This document shows positions 36,901 through 47,481 of a stretch of 64,000 bases of DNA, piece after piece. Source of the DNA: Copromyces sp. CBS 386.78 (lineage: Eukaryota; Ascomycota; Sordariomycetes; Sordariales; Sordariaceae). The stretch covers positions 434,001-498,000 of the forward strand of contig MU839084.1 of NCBI GenBank assembly GCA_030685235.1. The letters run 5' to 3'. The notes beneath the pieces were generated by a model. The model was not told where the DNA came from. It saw only the letters and a program-made list of their open reading frames with translations, and did no database searches. Each line of letters begins with the position of its first letter. Positions within the stretch are counted from its first letter, which is position 1. A program made the translations under genes and the position numbers.

Positions 36901-38098
36901 TTGTTTGTCCTCCAAGTTTTCATTTGATGCAGCGTATATTAGTTTCCACTGATGTTTTGTACCCCTCGGTTTATCCCGTTCCAAATCATGCAGTGGATAC
37001 CATGGTCCGCAGCGGTATGTGTCTCGAGTCTGGGAAATCGCAATAACTTCAGCTTGAGACACTCGTTCGGATACCAATCGGACGCCTTCAAGGAGCGCCA
37101 TCCCTATTCTCGAGACACCCGCCTTACCCTCCCAGCATGCCGGACTTCCCATCTCCATGCCCGGACTGACTATAGGGGATACTTCAACACACGGACTGAG
37201 ATTGATGGAACCCCATGTGCACGGTATCTGCATCGGTGCGGCAACTCTGATGGCCAACACCCCATCATTGCGGCGAGGGCCCCCAGCTGCCAGACTGCCC
37301 TGTTTACATCTAGGCACACTTATTGATGTACCAGGCTGCTCAGCGCACATGCAGGCTAACATCGAGTTGCAGAAGGATGTTGCCGTTGATTTGGGTGTCG
37401 GGTAAGGTTGCAGCAAGCTTTTAGAATAGGGGATGGCTGATGTTGTCATCGGCGGGGGCTAATCGAGCGTAGTGTACAAGCGCCACGCTGTCAGCATCTA
37501 GATAGGAGGGGAAATAAGGTTCTGTCTGGGCTTCTGATGAGACGGCTCGTGAATGGGCAAGAAATCAGTCGACCGGCGACCCCCTTTCTCCAAGAGTTGG
37601 CTGTCAGCTTCATGTTGACGGGATTTCGAACCGCGCTGGAATACAGGCGACCCCTTGTCAGCGATGACCGCTAACTGTGTGACCCCACCCCCGACGTTCG
37701 GTTCTGTCTTTGGCACTTTCTATGCCCTTTCCCACCCCTCCCGCCTTCCATAGCCGCGTTCTGCGTGCAGATCCCCGGCCACCGAGTCCCCAGGTGCCCA
37801 GGTGGTAGCCCACTGCAAGAATCCCGCCTTCCCCTCGCCTTTTTCGATCTCGGTCTCGACCGAACAACCTTGGAAGTTCCTGGGCTGTCAAGAAACAACT
37901 GCCATTCACACTCGTTCCACTGTTCATTTGGTGCAGTGATCATCCATCCTCGAGCCATCCAACTTCGCAGGTCCTTTCGTTCGGTTTTTTCGAAAGCACA
38001 ATCCTTCTTGAATACGAAACATCAGGGCAACGATATCGAATTAACAAACACGCAATACGACCACCCGAGCACACCAACTAGCTTATTAGTTCTATACG
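33946..38098. other. 4.1-kb geneless region upstream of kapC
   Basis: No supported gene. It begins with the promoter side of the Ser/Pro-rich gene and ends with the CT/CA-rich leader of kapC. An imperfect inverted repeat lies at 36444-36633. A 218-codon minus-strand frame with an ATG (37449-36793) is the longest frame, but it has no recognisable domain and no clear coding bias, and overlapping plus-strand frames read as well. I list it only as a possibility. Confidence 0.45.
36444..36633. repeat. Imperfect inverted repeat, ~60-base arms
   Basis: The left arm (36444-36505) contains TACCGCTTTTTCTC, ATGGTTTTA, CTCAACC and ATCCTGC in that order. The right arm (about 36577-36633) carries the reverse complements in mirrored order (GCAGGAT, GGTTGAG, TAAAACCAT, GAGAAAAAGCGGTA). 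The arms differ by small indels and substitutions and enclose about 70 bases. It is probably an aged small inverted-repeat element. Confidence 0.75.
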
Positions 38099-39535
38099 AT
38101 GGACTATACAAACCCAGCATACTTCGCCGGCGCCGGCGCCCAGCCGCCGTACCACTTCATCGGTATTCCCCCCCTCACCCCTTCGCATTCAAACTCGGCT
38201 GCTTCGGACGACTTCAACGCCTCTCCACAGGTGAGTTCCATGCTTCTGATTTAGATGGAACTGAAAGAGAGAAGCGGAGGTTCTTTTAAGTTGCGGATCT
38301 ATCGCTACATATGGACCCAAAGGGCATTTCCTTCGAGTGTTCCTGCGTTTCTCAGCATGCCATTTATGTTCCTTTCTGCACCCTCCGGCCCGTTAGCGCA
38401 CCATCTTCCCGGGCAATCGAATGGCTTACACATTTCTTACTCAGGAACTCTTCGACCAATTCCCGAACGGGCTCCCACATGACCAGTTCCAGAACTTCGA
38501 GGCGTTTGCCCAATTCAACGCTCAACCAACAACCTTTGCCGGGCCCCCTACTCCTCCGACCCAGCAAGTGCCTCCGACCGCGCAGCCCATCAACGGCGCC
38601 ATACACCTTCAGCACCAGCAGCAGTCCACAGCCGATCTACTACAAACCCTCAACAATGCCAAAGGAGAGCCTGCCGATGAAGCCCGAGCCCGCAGACAGG
38701 GCTCAAACTCGGAGGAAGACGAAAACTTGACGCCCGCTCAGTCAAGGCGGAAAGCCCAGAACCGCGCCGCGTACGTTACACACCGCCTCTCTTACTGTCT
38801 GTTCGCCTGTCCTATCTTGGTGATCACGGGTCAGACAAGCAGAGGACCCTTGAATCACACCGTCACACGTCTCACATGTCGTTTTGTCCCACGTTGCCTC
38901 TCTTTTGCCCTATCTCTCCCCATAGGCTGTATCACACAGATTGTCCGGAGAAAAGGTTGGAGACCACGGGACCATAGCTAACCATTGCTTTCTCTGTATC
39001 CAGTCAACGAGCCTTCCGCGAACGCAAAGAACGCCACGTCAAAGAACTCGAGAACCGTCTCCAACAACTGGAGGAAGAAGCCCAGCAGACAAGGTCGGAA
39101 AACGAGAAGCTGAAGCAGGACCTTCAAAAGATCAGCACCGAGAACGAGATACTGCGGGCGACATCCTTGGCGGCCGCCGGTGCTGCCGCCGTCGGGTCTC
39201 CGCTAGGGAGCGCCGGAACGCCGCTGACGACGGGCCCCATGTCGTACAAGCCGACCGACTTCTATTCGAACCTGCTGGAGAACCATAACGAGAAGACGCC
39301 GAGCCACCGGGTGGTTAAGAGTGAGAGCGGGGAGCGTTTGTTGGCGGCCGGTGCGGCGTGGGACCTGATGCAGGGCCACGAGCTCTTCAAGCGTGGGTTG
39401 GTCGATATTCAGGCTGTCAGTGAGCTGTTGAAGGGTCAGGCCAAGTGTGATGGCCAGGGTCCGGTGTTTGAGGAGAGGGCAATTTTGGAGGCCATCCAGC
39501 AGAGTGCGGCAAGTGGGAGTGACGAGTTGCTATGA
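38099..39535 (+). CDS. kapC: KapC/AP-1-like bZIP transcription factor
   Basis: Exons 38099-38230, 38445-38770 and 39004-39535 give 329 residues. Nuclear DNA-binding regulator of the fungal AP-1-like (KapC) group. The basic region RRKAQNRAAQRAFRERKERH is split by the second intron (residues about 143-162) and has the fungal Pap1/Yap N-x3-Q-x2-F-R signature. A leucine zipper of about five heptads follows (ELENRLQQLEEEAQQTRSEN and on to about 200). The N-terminus is Pro/Gln/Phe-rich and the C-terminus has a conserved helical block (AAWDLMQGHELFKRGLVD, LLKGQAKCDGQGPVFEE). No Yap-type paired cysteine-rich domains are evident, unlike true Yap1. Both introns are long (214 and 233 bases) for this genome; the second has a CTAAC branch site. 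Confidence 0.87.
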
Positions 39536-40614
39536 GATGGTGGCTCCCGAGCAGCTCCCGAGCAATATGGGGTATGGGTCCATCCCGTGCACAGATATCT
39601 CGAGAGAAGAAATACGCACAACGTAGGATCAGACCGGGTATATATAAAGGGGACAAGAGGAACAAAAATATGGGCGTGGATGAAGAGGGTGCATATTAAG
39701 TCACATACGAGCATATCGAGGGCTGGGTGGAATATTGGATGAATGGGTATTTGCTTTTCGGCAACAAAGCACATACCTTCGTCAGTTCGGCAGGTGTTAA
39801 ACCGGGGCGGTATCTTTGGGGCAATTTATGGGAACCTCACTTGCATTTATCTTGGACTAGCGGAGTTGATTTATCTTTTCTGGAATTATGTATCTCACCA
39901 TGAGCGATGAAGATCTTACACTGGAAACGCCTAGATGTACGACCTAAGTATATATCGCTCTCTTTCGTGCCTACATACCTTTGCCTAGCTCTATCTGACT
40001 TGTGATGTCTAAATGAACCCCTGGGATCATCATACGTGTGGGTACTGCAGTATAAGAAACCGGAATTATGGCCCATTGGGACGCCGCGCTCAACAACGCT
40101 AGAAATACACGATGTGGGTTTCTCTCGTTTGCGTATGCGTGCTTATGTACCATTTTTCTTTCCTTGCGGTAAACCCTCCTCTTCTCCCTTCCCTTTTTCC
40201 ACCTAATCAAAACCCAATCCATTCTAGAGAAAAATAGAAATGACTGAAGGAAAGCGGAAAATCATCATCATGTATCGTATATGTCCGTGTATTCGTCATA
40301 AGAAGGAAACCAAGGAGGAACGCAATCACCTTTATCATGGTTTCCGAGTTTGGGACGTCATGGTAGGGATAATGGTATATCGATGCCCCGATCAGTCAGT
40401 CGAACCCGTTGTCCCCATATCTTCACTTCATTCTCCACCTCCTCCAACCCGCATCCCTCCGCGCGCCCTTCCTCGTTGCGCGTTGCTCTGTACTCGTGTC
40501 GCTTTGGGATACCGCGCCGTACTGCGTGCCGTCGATTTCCCTCCTCTTAACCTGTCCGCTCCCACTATTCTCCATCATGCCACCTCTCATCACAGGAGGA
40601 GAAGACCGAAACAA
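39536..40614. other. Convergent 3' region between kapC and the phosphotransferase gene
   Basis: About 1.1 kb between two stop codons. The small frames here are not coding-like. Presumably both 3' UTRs and spacer. Confidence 0.5.
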
Positions 40615-41988
40615 TCATAGGTCCTTCTTTTCCTTGCTTCCCTCAACTTGCTTAGACACCTTGGGATCATCCTGCCCCTCCACATAGGGGTACTTAATAG
40701 TCAAGCACCAAATGTCCAAGTAATCGCAGATGGTAACAATGACATCCACCACGAAACTGCCGTACACGCCGACCGCCATGCCGAGCATGCAGAACATGAA
40801 GGCAACCTGGTAGACACCATCACCCAGCGCCGACGGCCAGCCGAGGTTCTTGAGGCCGTCGGGGGCGTAAGTGTGGATGAGGGGGCCGAGGGAATCGAAC
40901 ACGCCCAGGCCGAGCGGGATCACCATGACGTTCCAGTAGGGGAAGTCGAGCTTGACGAGATGGGCCGTGATCATCTGGCCGACGCTGTAGGCGTTGACGA
41001 TGCCAGCGAACAAAACGAAAGGAACCAGGTGGCCGTGCAGAATGTTAGGCTGCAGCCACAGGTAGGCGACTACGAGCGCCCAGGTGGCGAAGAAGGGGAA
41101 GAGACCGACTAAAGCGTAGCGAGAGCGGTCGCCGCGGGCGCGGCGGGCGCGGATCACGTTGCGGGCGGACTCGACGGTGTTGTAGACCAGCACGACGGCG
41201 CCCTGGACCATGTACCACTCGGTGAAGGAGAGGTTGTAAAAGAAGCTGGGCATGGTCAAGGCGTTGGTGCCGAAGGTGAGAGTCTGGGGAACACCGAGCG
41301 TGGGGAGCATGCCCTGTTGCCAGAAGGAGGCGCCGCCGAGGTAGCCGGTCAGGGTGTAAACGCCCACGAGGATCAGGATGCCCTCAACGGGCCCGTTGAC
41401 GATGCCCAGGGTGAGCGTCTTGGTGTGGTACTCATCCCAGGTTTGGACGTAGAAAGTCATGAGGGAGGCGAAGACGGTCGCGACGGTGTACCAGCTCTGG
41501 CCCATGTTCTGGGAGGCGGCGAAGATAAGGCATTCGAGTGAGGTGTTGAGGGCGTCGACGCCATGATCGAAGAGTTCACCCAGAGGTCCGGATTGGCGAG
41601 TACGGCGACTGTGTTAAGATTCATGATCAGTCTACATTGTTCCGTTACATAAAGCATTTCATGCCAAAGGGAGAACTCACGCTTGGGTGCCGTCAACGGC
41701 ATCAAAGGTCTGGTAGAGGAACAGACCGGCGGCCCAGCTGTAGTAGACCCAAGGCGGGCAATCCTGGTCAAGGGTAGGGTTGTACCATAACAGAGTGAGG
41801 AAGTTGGCGACAACGAACATAAAACCAGTGAGCGTGATCAGGTTGGGAGCCATTCTCATGGGGAACAGCTTGATGACAACATTGGTGTAGAAGGGTTTGA
41901 GGATGTATTTGGACGTCAAAGAGTGATCGACGGCCGAGTACTTGTATTGTCGCAAGTTCGGCAGCTTCTCCTGGCGTACGTAAACCAT
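40615..41988 (-). CDS. CDP-alcohol phosphotransferase (choline/ethanolamine phosphotransferase, Cpt1/Ept1 type)
   Basis: Minus-strand exons 41988-41681 and 41608-40615 give 433 residues. It transfers phosphocholine or phosphoethanolamine from the CDP-alcohol to diacylglycerol, the last step of the Kennedy pathway, in ER/Golgi membranes. The catalytic CDP-alcohol phosphotransferase motif D-G-x2-A-R-x8-G-x3-D-x3-D is complete at residues 99-121 (DGTQARRTRQSGPLGELFDH then GVD), with the intron inside it. Multiple hydrophobic segments follow (for example ITLTGFMFVVANFLTLLW before the motif and ALVGLFPFFATWALVVAYLW after). The C-terminus is Lys/Glu-rich (KVSKQVEGSKEKKDL). Head-group preference cannot be read from sequence. 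Confidence 0.93.
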
Positions 41989-43217
41989 CTTGACTTTGGA
42001 TCGAGGAATTTATTCGTAGCGTTTAGCGATCCAGTCTGTTGTAATGCTAGAATGGGCAAGTTTCTGGGTTGGAAGGTGGAATATCGCGTGAACGCCAGAA
42101 GTCCGGATGACTGACAATGGGTGTTCGTCCGGTATCGCTCTTTGGTTGTTGCTAAGCAACCTAAGCCTATGGCCTTGGAAGATCAAGGCGATAAGCCAAT
42201 GCCTCGTTCAGGCGTTCGCGGGAGACAGTTTGCTCGGAGGTGCTTTCTTCGTACAAGCTGAAACTTGAAAGAAGGGAGCTTGAGGGAAATATAGGGAGGG
42301 GACCATGATCCGAAAGTAAATAAAAGAAGAATGTCGAAGCCGGAGAAGGAGAAATAAAGTGGATCTTTCTATCAAAAAGAACGGGGTTCCGGCATCGAGT
42401 GGATCACTTTCTGCGCGCGGCGTGAGTTGTCTTCCCCTCACGGCCCCCAACAACCTTCAGCTTCTCTTTATTTCGGCAGGCTCGAAGCTGGGCAGGCCGG
42501 CCCGGTACGACATATCACTTTGGACGGGACATTTGCTTGTTTTCAAGATGTTGTGCAATGTCGTTTCTTGCTGGTTATGACGCGCCGCACTTCGCGCCAT
42601 GTTGAGAGGGAGGTCAACGTCGCACCTTTTTTCCTCCACGTCTGACTTCGACGCTTGCATGAATTCCGACTCCCAACGTTTTGGCCCAACCCCTAAAGCT
42701 TGCGTCATACCCCTTCTTTGCACAATGAACCCTGATGGCCCGTGATTGGCAGGGGCAGCTGGCAGCGGTGGCCGGTGATAGCGCCATGCTTACTAGCTGT
42801 ATAAAGGCGCATTACGAACCTGATCTCTTTACGAACAGGAACCATTGTAGACATAATGCGCTAAACAAAACTTTTTATAGTATCTCTTGATTAATTGCTC
42901 GTCGTCGAACTCTGGGAGATAATCTCCAGCGGACAGTGTAGGTTCGAGACCCCAAGATCGACTGCGACAGGACGAACTCTGGTCAGCCTAATCTCACAGT
43001 TCAGTTCACGAGTCATACTGAACTCTCATGCTATCCAGAAGAAAGGACTCCGTAATTTGGTCTTTCTCTACCAAATAGTATGACGTAAGTAATAATAGAG
43101 TACTAAGGTTTGGGGTAAAACGCCATGCGGACAACAAGCTAACACCAAAAAACCAACATCCCTCAAGTTACCAAGGTCAAGGTCATAGCTGATACCTTAC
43201 CCGTTTCATTAAGCTCT
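41989..43217. other. Spacer between phosphotransferase start and gamma-COP stop
   Basis: About 1.2 kb holding the phosphotransferase promoter and the gamma-COP 3' end. The frames are short and not coding-like. A GGTTCGAGACC sequence near 42941 resembles a tRNA B box but lacks the rest of a cloverleaf. Confidence 0.5.
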
Positions 43218-46200
43218 TTAAGCAACAGACGCCACAACCAAAGCAGCCACACCTTCCTCCTCGCTCCTGACAGTGATCTTAGTAGTAACACCCGACTTGG
43301 CCGAGAAGGCCATACGGACGTTGGCAACCACTCTGCCGCCATTGACAGTCTTTCCGAGGAGCTTAAGTGTATGTGTGGTCTGGTTAAGGGGCACATCTGT
43401 TCCCTCAAGAGGTTGTAGCGACAAAGTCTTTGCTAGTTGTTCGGTTGCATCTGTAGAATGTTAGTAAACGGGTTTGGCAGAAACCAAATATCAGAGCATT
43501 ATACGTACCTGCTATGCTCTTCATGCTGCTGAGCAGCAATGTCTCCTCTGCCTCTTCCCCAGAAGCACCAACCTGCTCCCAAATGTGCGCAAAGTTGCTG
43601 GCAAATACGGGAATGACATAGTCACTTCCCGCCAGGTCAAACTCGGCAACCTCGTACTCGTCATCGTATCCGGTTTCTTCAGGCTCACCGGTGCTGGGAT
43701 CAATCTCCTTGCTGGTGAACTTGAGGACGTTGGAGAAGGTGCTAACTGGTAGCGAACCTTCACCGCTGACCTTTCTGAATGCCACATACACCTTTCCGGG
43801 AACGTCGGTGTCGAGCTTCTCAGCCTGGATAATGAACAGCTCCTCGAGCTCTTCTTCCGAGGGAGTAGCTACGACAGAGACATTCTCTAATACGGTGTCG
43901 GGAAGAGTGTTCTTGACCTCGTATTGGAGCACGATATGCTCCTTGAAAATATGCTTGACAACTCCAACGACGTACTCGGTCTCCGCCTCGGTCAACTCTA
44001 CCGCCGGCGACGACTTGAGAACGGCGCCAAATTCTGCCATCTCGGGGATCTGCATCAACTCCTGAGCATACTTCTGCGCAGCCGCCGACGCCGACGCAGC
44101 CGCCTCAGCACTGGTGGGAGCCGCCTTGGTTGGTCCGACCTTGGGCGGCTTGAGAGAAGGAGTCGTAGCAGTAAGCTTCTTGGTCCTATCCTCGGCATCT
44201 GCTTGCTCGCGGGTAACGACAGGGATCTTGGAGATATCGAAAGGCACCTCGAATGTCGACCTGTCGTCAGAAGTGACATATGTGACGAGCTGATGCTCGA
44301 AAAAGGGCAACGAGAACATGCTGTCTGTTGAGATCTTAGTAAACCATACCATCTGGAGAGTAACAAATCGTAGGCGAGAACTTACCATTCTTGACAAACC
44401 TGTTCGCAAGCTCATCCTCCTCCTTCATAAGCTTGAGGTTGAGAGCAGCACGATCGCGAACCTCGTCATCAACATCATCCAGACACCTGGTAAGAAGAAC
44501 CTCCACGCTGCGCTTGACTTCAGGATCCTTCTGGCCAACACCGAACTTGGCAAGGGCAGTAACCGCTGCGGCGCGTACGATGGAGTTCTCGAGGACCACC
44601 CGATTGTAGATGTAGCGGATGTACTTGGTGGGCTGAGATGTCTTGGGTCCCTCAAGGCCGAGGAGGTGAAGGACACGGACTGCCAACTTGGTGAACTCGC
44701 AGTCTTCGATGAATTCGCAAAGGTGAGCGAGGGCCTCCTCCTTGGATTCGGGAACGAACTTGATGAGGTCGAACATGCTCTCCACCACGGCGCGCTTAAA
44801 CTCATAGCCGCCCTCATCGCGCAAGATTCCACTGAGGAACTGGAGCATGCCGGCCTGCTTGCTGGGGAACTTAAGACAAAGAGTACGGATAGCTTCAACA
44901 ATCGTGATCTTGAACTCGTCGGTGATTTCAGACATGAAGCTAGAGATCTGCTTCATCAGGCGATCCACGCTGGCCTCGTTTCCGGTCTTGAGCAGAGTAG
45001 TGATGGCAAAGGTAGCAATGGAGCGGTTGGTGTTGGAGATAAGGAGCTCAATGTCCGGGTTACACACAGCCACGGCCGCCGGCTTGAAAGAAGCGAAGTT
45101 GTGAAGAATACGAAGAGCGGCGAACTTGGTAACAGCGCGGGGCGAGGTAAGGAAGAGCTGGAGGACATGGACTGCCTGGGTGACCTCAGCGTCGGTGACG
45201 TCCCGCATATCGCAGATCGCCTTCGCGGCCTCGAAGTTGACCATTTCGCTCTTGTGCCTGAGCCAGCCATCCAGCAGCTGCATCATGGGCTTTCTAAGGT
45301 GCGGATCTTCGTCGGCCAGCTGGGCGGCAAGACGGACGAGCAACACGAGAGCGGCGGGGTTCTTGACGGCACCGGGGGCTCCGAACTGCTGGACCATCTT
45401 GACCAATGCCATCCTGTCGTGCATGCGCATCTGATAGAGCAAGCCAATTGCGTGATACTGGGTCATGGTCGAGTTGTTGATGGGCAGGTCTCTGTTGGAA
45501 GATCCGAAACCGAGGGAGAAGCCGCCGGTCGACTTGGTGTTAGCTGCCGCTTCCGAGGTCTCATTCTGCCACCGTTTAACGACGTCCTTGGCGACGGGGA
45601 GAAGATGGTATGATGATACGAGGGCGGCCGAAGATACTGAGGGGTTTCTGTCGACAATGGCCGTCTTCATGACACGCTCGATGGACTGCACTGTGGTGGC
45701 CTGCAAAGGGTCGGGGTTAGCTCCACATTGGATAGCCATTAAGGGGTCGAGGGCGCGTTGCAGGGGCTCGGGGGTGGCCGCTTACATCGATGATGCGGCA
45801 AAGGGCGCGGATGGCATTCGGACGGTAGATGGCGTCGGTGCTACCGCCAGTATCCTTCATGATGGTGCTGGTAACCATAATGATATCCTCGGCCGAGTTG
45901 GCCAGCTCCTTGATGACAAGGTGGACCATCTGTCGTAGGCTGGCATCCTTGTTCTGGAAGAGCTTCGAGATACCGAAGAACAGCGTCGTCGCCTCGTTTG
46001 TCGGGAATCTTTCGCCGGTGTAGAGGAGGAGGGCAATCTTGGTTAGGAGGATACGGCATTTGCGCGGCTGGATGGGGGAGTTGTTGAAGAGGCGGGCTGC
46101 ATGTCAAACCACCGGTCAGTCTTGAGGAGGTTAGGAGCCAAGGGCCACGTCCACCCGACGACAAGGCCTCAGCTGTCAAGGTACTCAGGACTCACCCTCC

Positions 46201-46271
46201 TGGAAGACCTGGGTCCGGTCAACCTTGACCAGACCCGTCTCAGCATCCTCGTCCTTCTTGCCGTAATTCAT
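43218..46271 (-). CDS. sec21: Coatomer subunit gamma (gamma-COP, Sec21)
   Basis: Subunit of the COPI coat that forms retrograde Golgi-to-ER vesicles. Minus-strand exons 46271-46196, 46096-45786, 45700-44386, 44324-43509 and 43450-43218 give 916 residues, the usual length. The N-terminal adaptin/HEAT solenoid contains ARLFNNSPIQPRKCRILLTK and the signature MTQYHAIGLLYQMRMHDRMA. An Ala/Lys/Pro-rich hinge (about 600-630) precedes the C-terminal appendage domain (AEFGAVLKSSPAVELTEAET, FKEHIVLQYEVKNTLPDTVL, SNFAHIWEQVGASGEEAEET). All four introns preserve phase. The strong codon bias creates a 431-codon antisense frame that is not a gene. Confidence 0.97.
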
Positions 46272-46326
46272 GGCGGGCAGGGCGACGATGGGTGCTGGAG
46301 GTGTATTGTGGATTTGGGAAACCCAG

Positions 46327-46344
46327 GTTGTTGTTGTTGTTGTT
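46327..46344. repeat. GTT microsatellite
   Basis: Six tandem copies of GTT in the 5' leader or promoter of the gamma-COP gene. Confidence 0.9.
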
Positions 46345-46594
46345 CAGGTAAGCAAGTCGAGGCTAGTAACAATAGAGGTACGAAATAACGGAGTACTCTA
46401 GCGGCTGCAATGTTGCCTGTGCGGCGGTCCGGCCAGAAATATCCCCAACTCGCGACGTTGCCGATTCAACTGCACAGTCGAGGGGGAGTCCACTAGGTGT
46501 CAGGGAGTCCGTGCTCCACGCTGCCAGTGCACCTGAGAGGCTGAAAGCCCGGAAGGAGCCAATTGCAAGCTTCCATGAACCTCAAGGGGTGTTA

Positions 46595-46829
46595 TACATC
46601 AATGCTGGAAAGTTTGTTAGCGCGGTTCTCGTGACAGGGGTGTGCAAAACTTCACCACAAAACAACGGGATAACCACATTCACAGGGAAAAATTAGAGAG
46701 CATGTACGAAACGGGCAAAATGCATCGGGTTGATACCAGCTTCTTGCATGAAAATTGGTGGTATGTTGGTTGAATTGCGAAGAGTACCCTATGAAGTCCC
46801 GCGCCAACGAACTTTCCAGCATTGATGTG
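46595..46829. repeat. Inverted-repeat element with ~28-base arms
   Basis: The arm ACATCAATGCTGGAAAGTTT with its continuation GTTAGCGC (46595-46622) is mirrored at 46801-46829 (GCGCCAACGAACTTTCCAGC then ATTGATGT) with only two mismatches. The enclosed ~180 bases are non-coding. The size and arm identity fit a small non-autonomous transposable element; I do not see an unambiguous target-site duplication. Confidence 0.75.
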
Positions 46830-47481
46830 TACAGCGCACAGACCACTTGTTATTAAGGTATGTATACCGCTGCTTCCCTTAGTTCTCTTTAGATGAGTAT
46901 CAAGATCAGTCACTCAAGATATCACACGGAATGATACTCTTGGAAAACAGATTTGACTCTGTCAAATCTGCTATGGCATTTGTGTTTCTGAAGGAAGAAT
47001 GGGACCAAGATCGCTAGTTACAACCACCATGAGGATACAGCAGTGTTAAAACTACTAGTACGTCTCAACAGTCTACCTAACACTACGCCATCTTGATATA
47101 TATTGATACTACTAATCTCTACACCCAACTCGGACTAGCTGGCCGCCTTTCTTCGTCAACCTGAATGACAGCAGGATACTGCTCACCTTGCACAGGATGC
47201 ATCCTCGTGAGCCTTTTTCGCTGTTGATTGTTTCTTTCCAATGATAGCCCCAGCCCGCACTTAAGGATACAGTAAGTCCGACCATCCGATGCACCTATCT
47301 CTTCCTTTTCGTTTTCTTCAGGAAGAGCATAAAGCCTTGGCTTGGCTTATGAAACATGACTTATTTTCCCATATGGTTGCTTGCTCGCTTATGGGCGTAC
47401 CCGTTGGCGCAGCTTCCTATGTTATTCTTCGGCTCCGTCCCTCACCTACGTAGCATCAGCGATAGGATACCCAAATGGACC

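Larger units (their letters stand above)
46272..47481. other. Spacer between gamma-COP start and the telobox gene stop
   Basis: About 1.2 kb holding the gamma-COP promoter region and the telobox-gene 3' end. It contains a GTT microsatellite near the gamma-COP start and an inverted-repeat element at 46595-46829. No coding frame supported. Confidence 0.5.

Noticed and set aside
37157..37405. Plus-strand frame with PAAR-like GDTSTHG string
   Set aside because: Only the first few residues resemble the motif, later PAAR repeats are absent, and codon use is not coding-like.
37610..37690. Possible minus-strand tRNA (sequence containing TTCGAA near 37630)
   Set aside because: The T-stem does not pair and no cloverleaf can be folded from the flanks.
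42930..42965. Possible tRNA (GGTTCGAGACC resembling a B box)
   Set aside because: No matching A box, acceptor stem or anticodon arm at the expected distance upstream.
44318..45613. 431-codon plus-strand frame over gamma-COP
   Set aside because: Antisense shadow of the gamma-COP HEAT-repeat exon, with no independent evidence.
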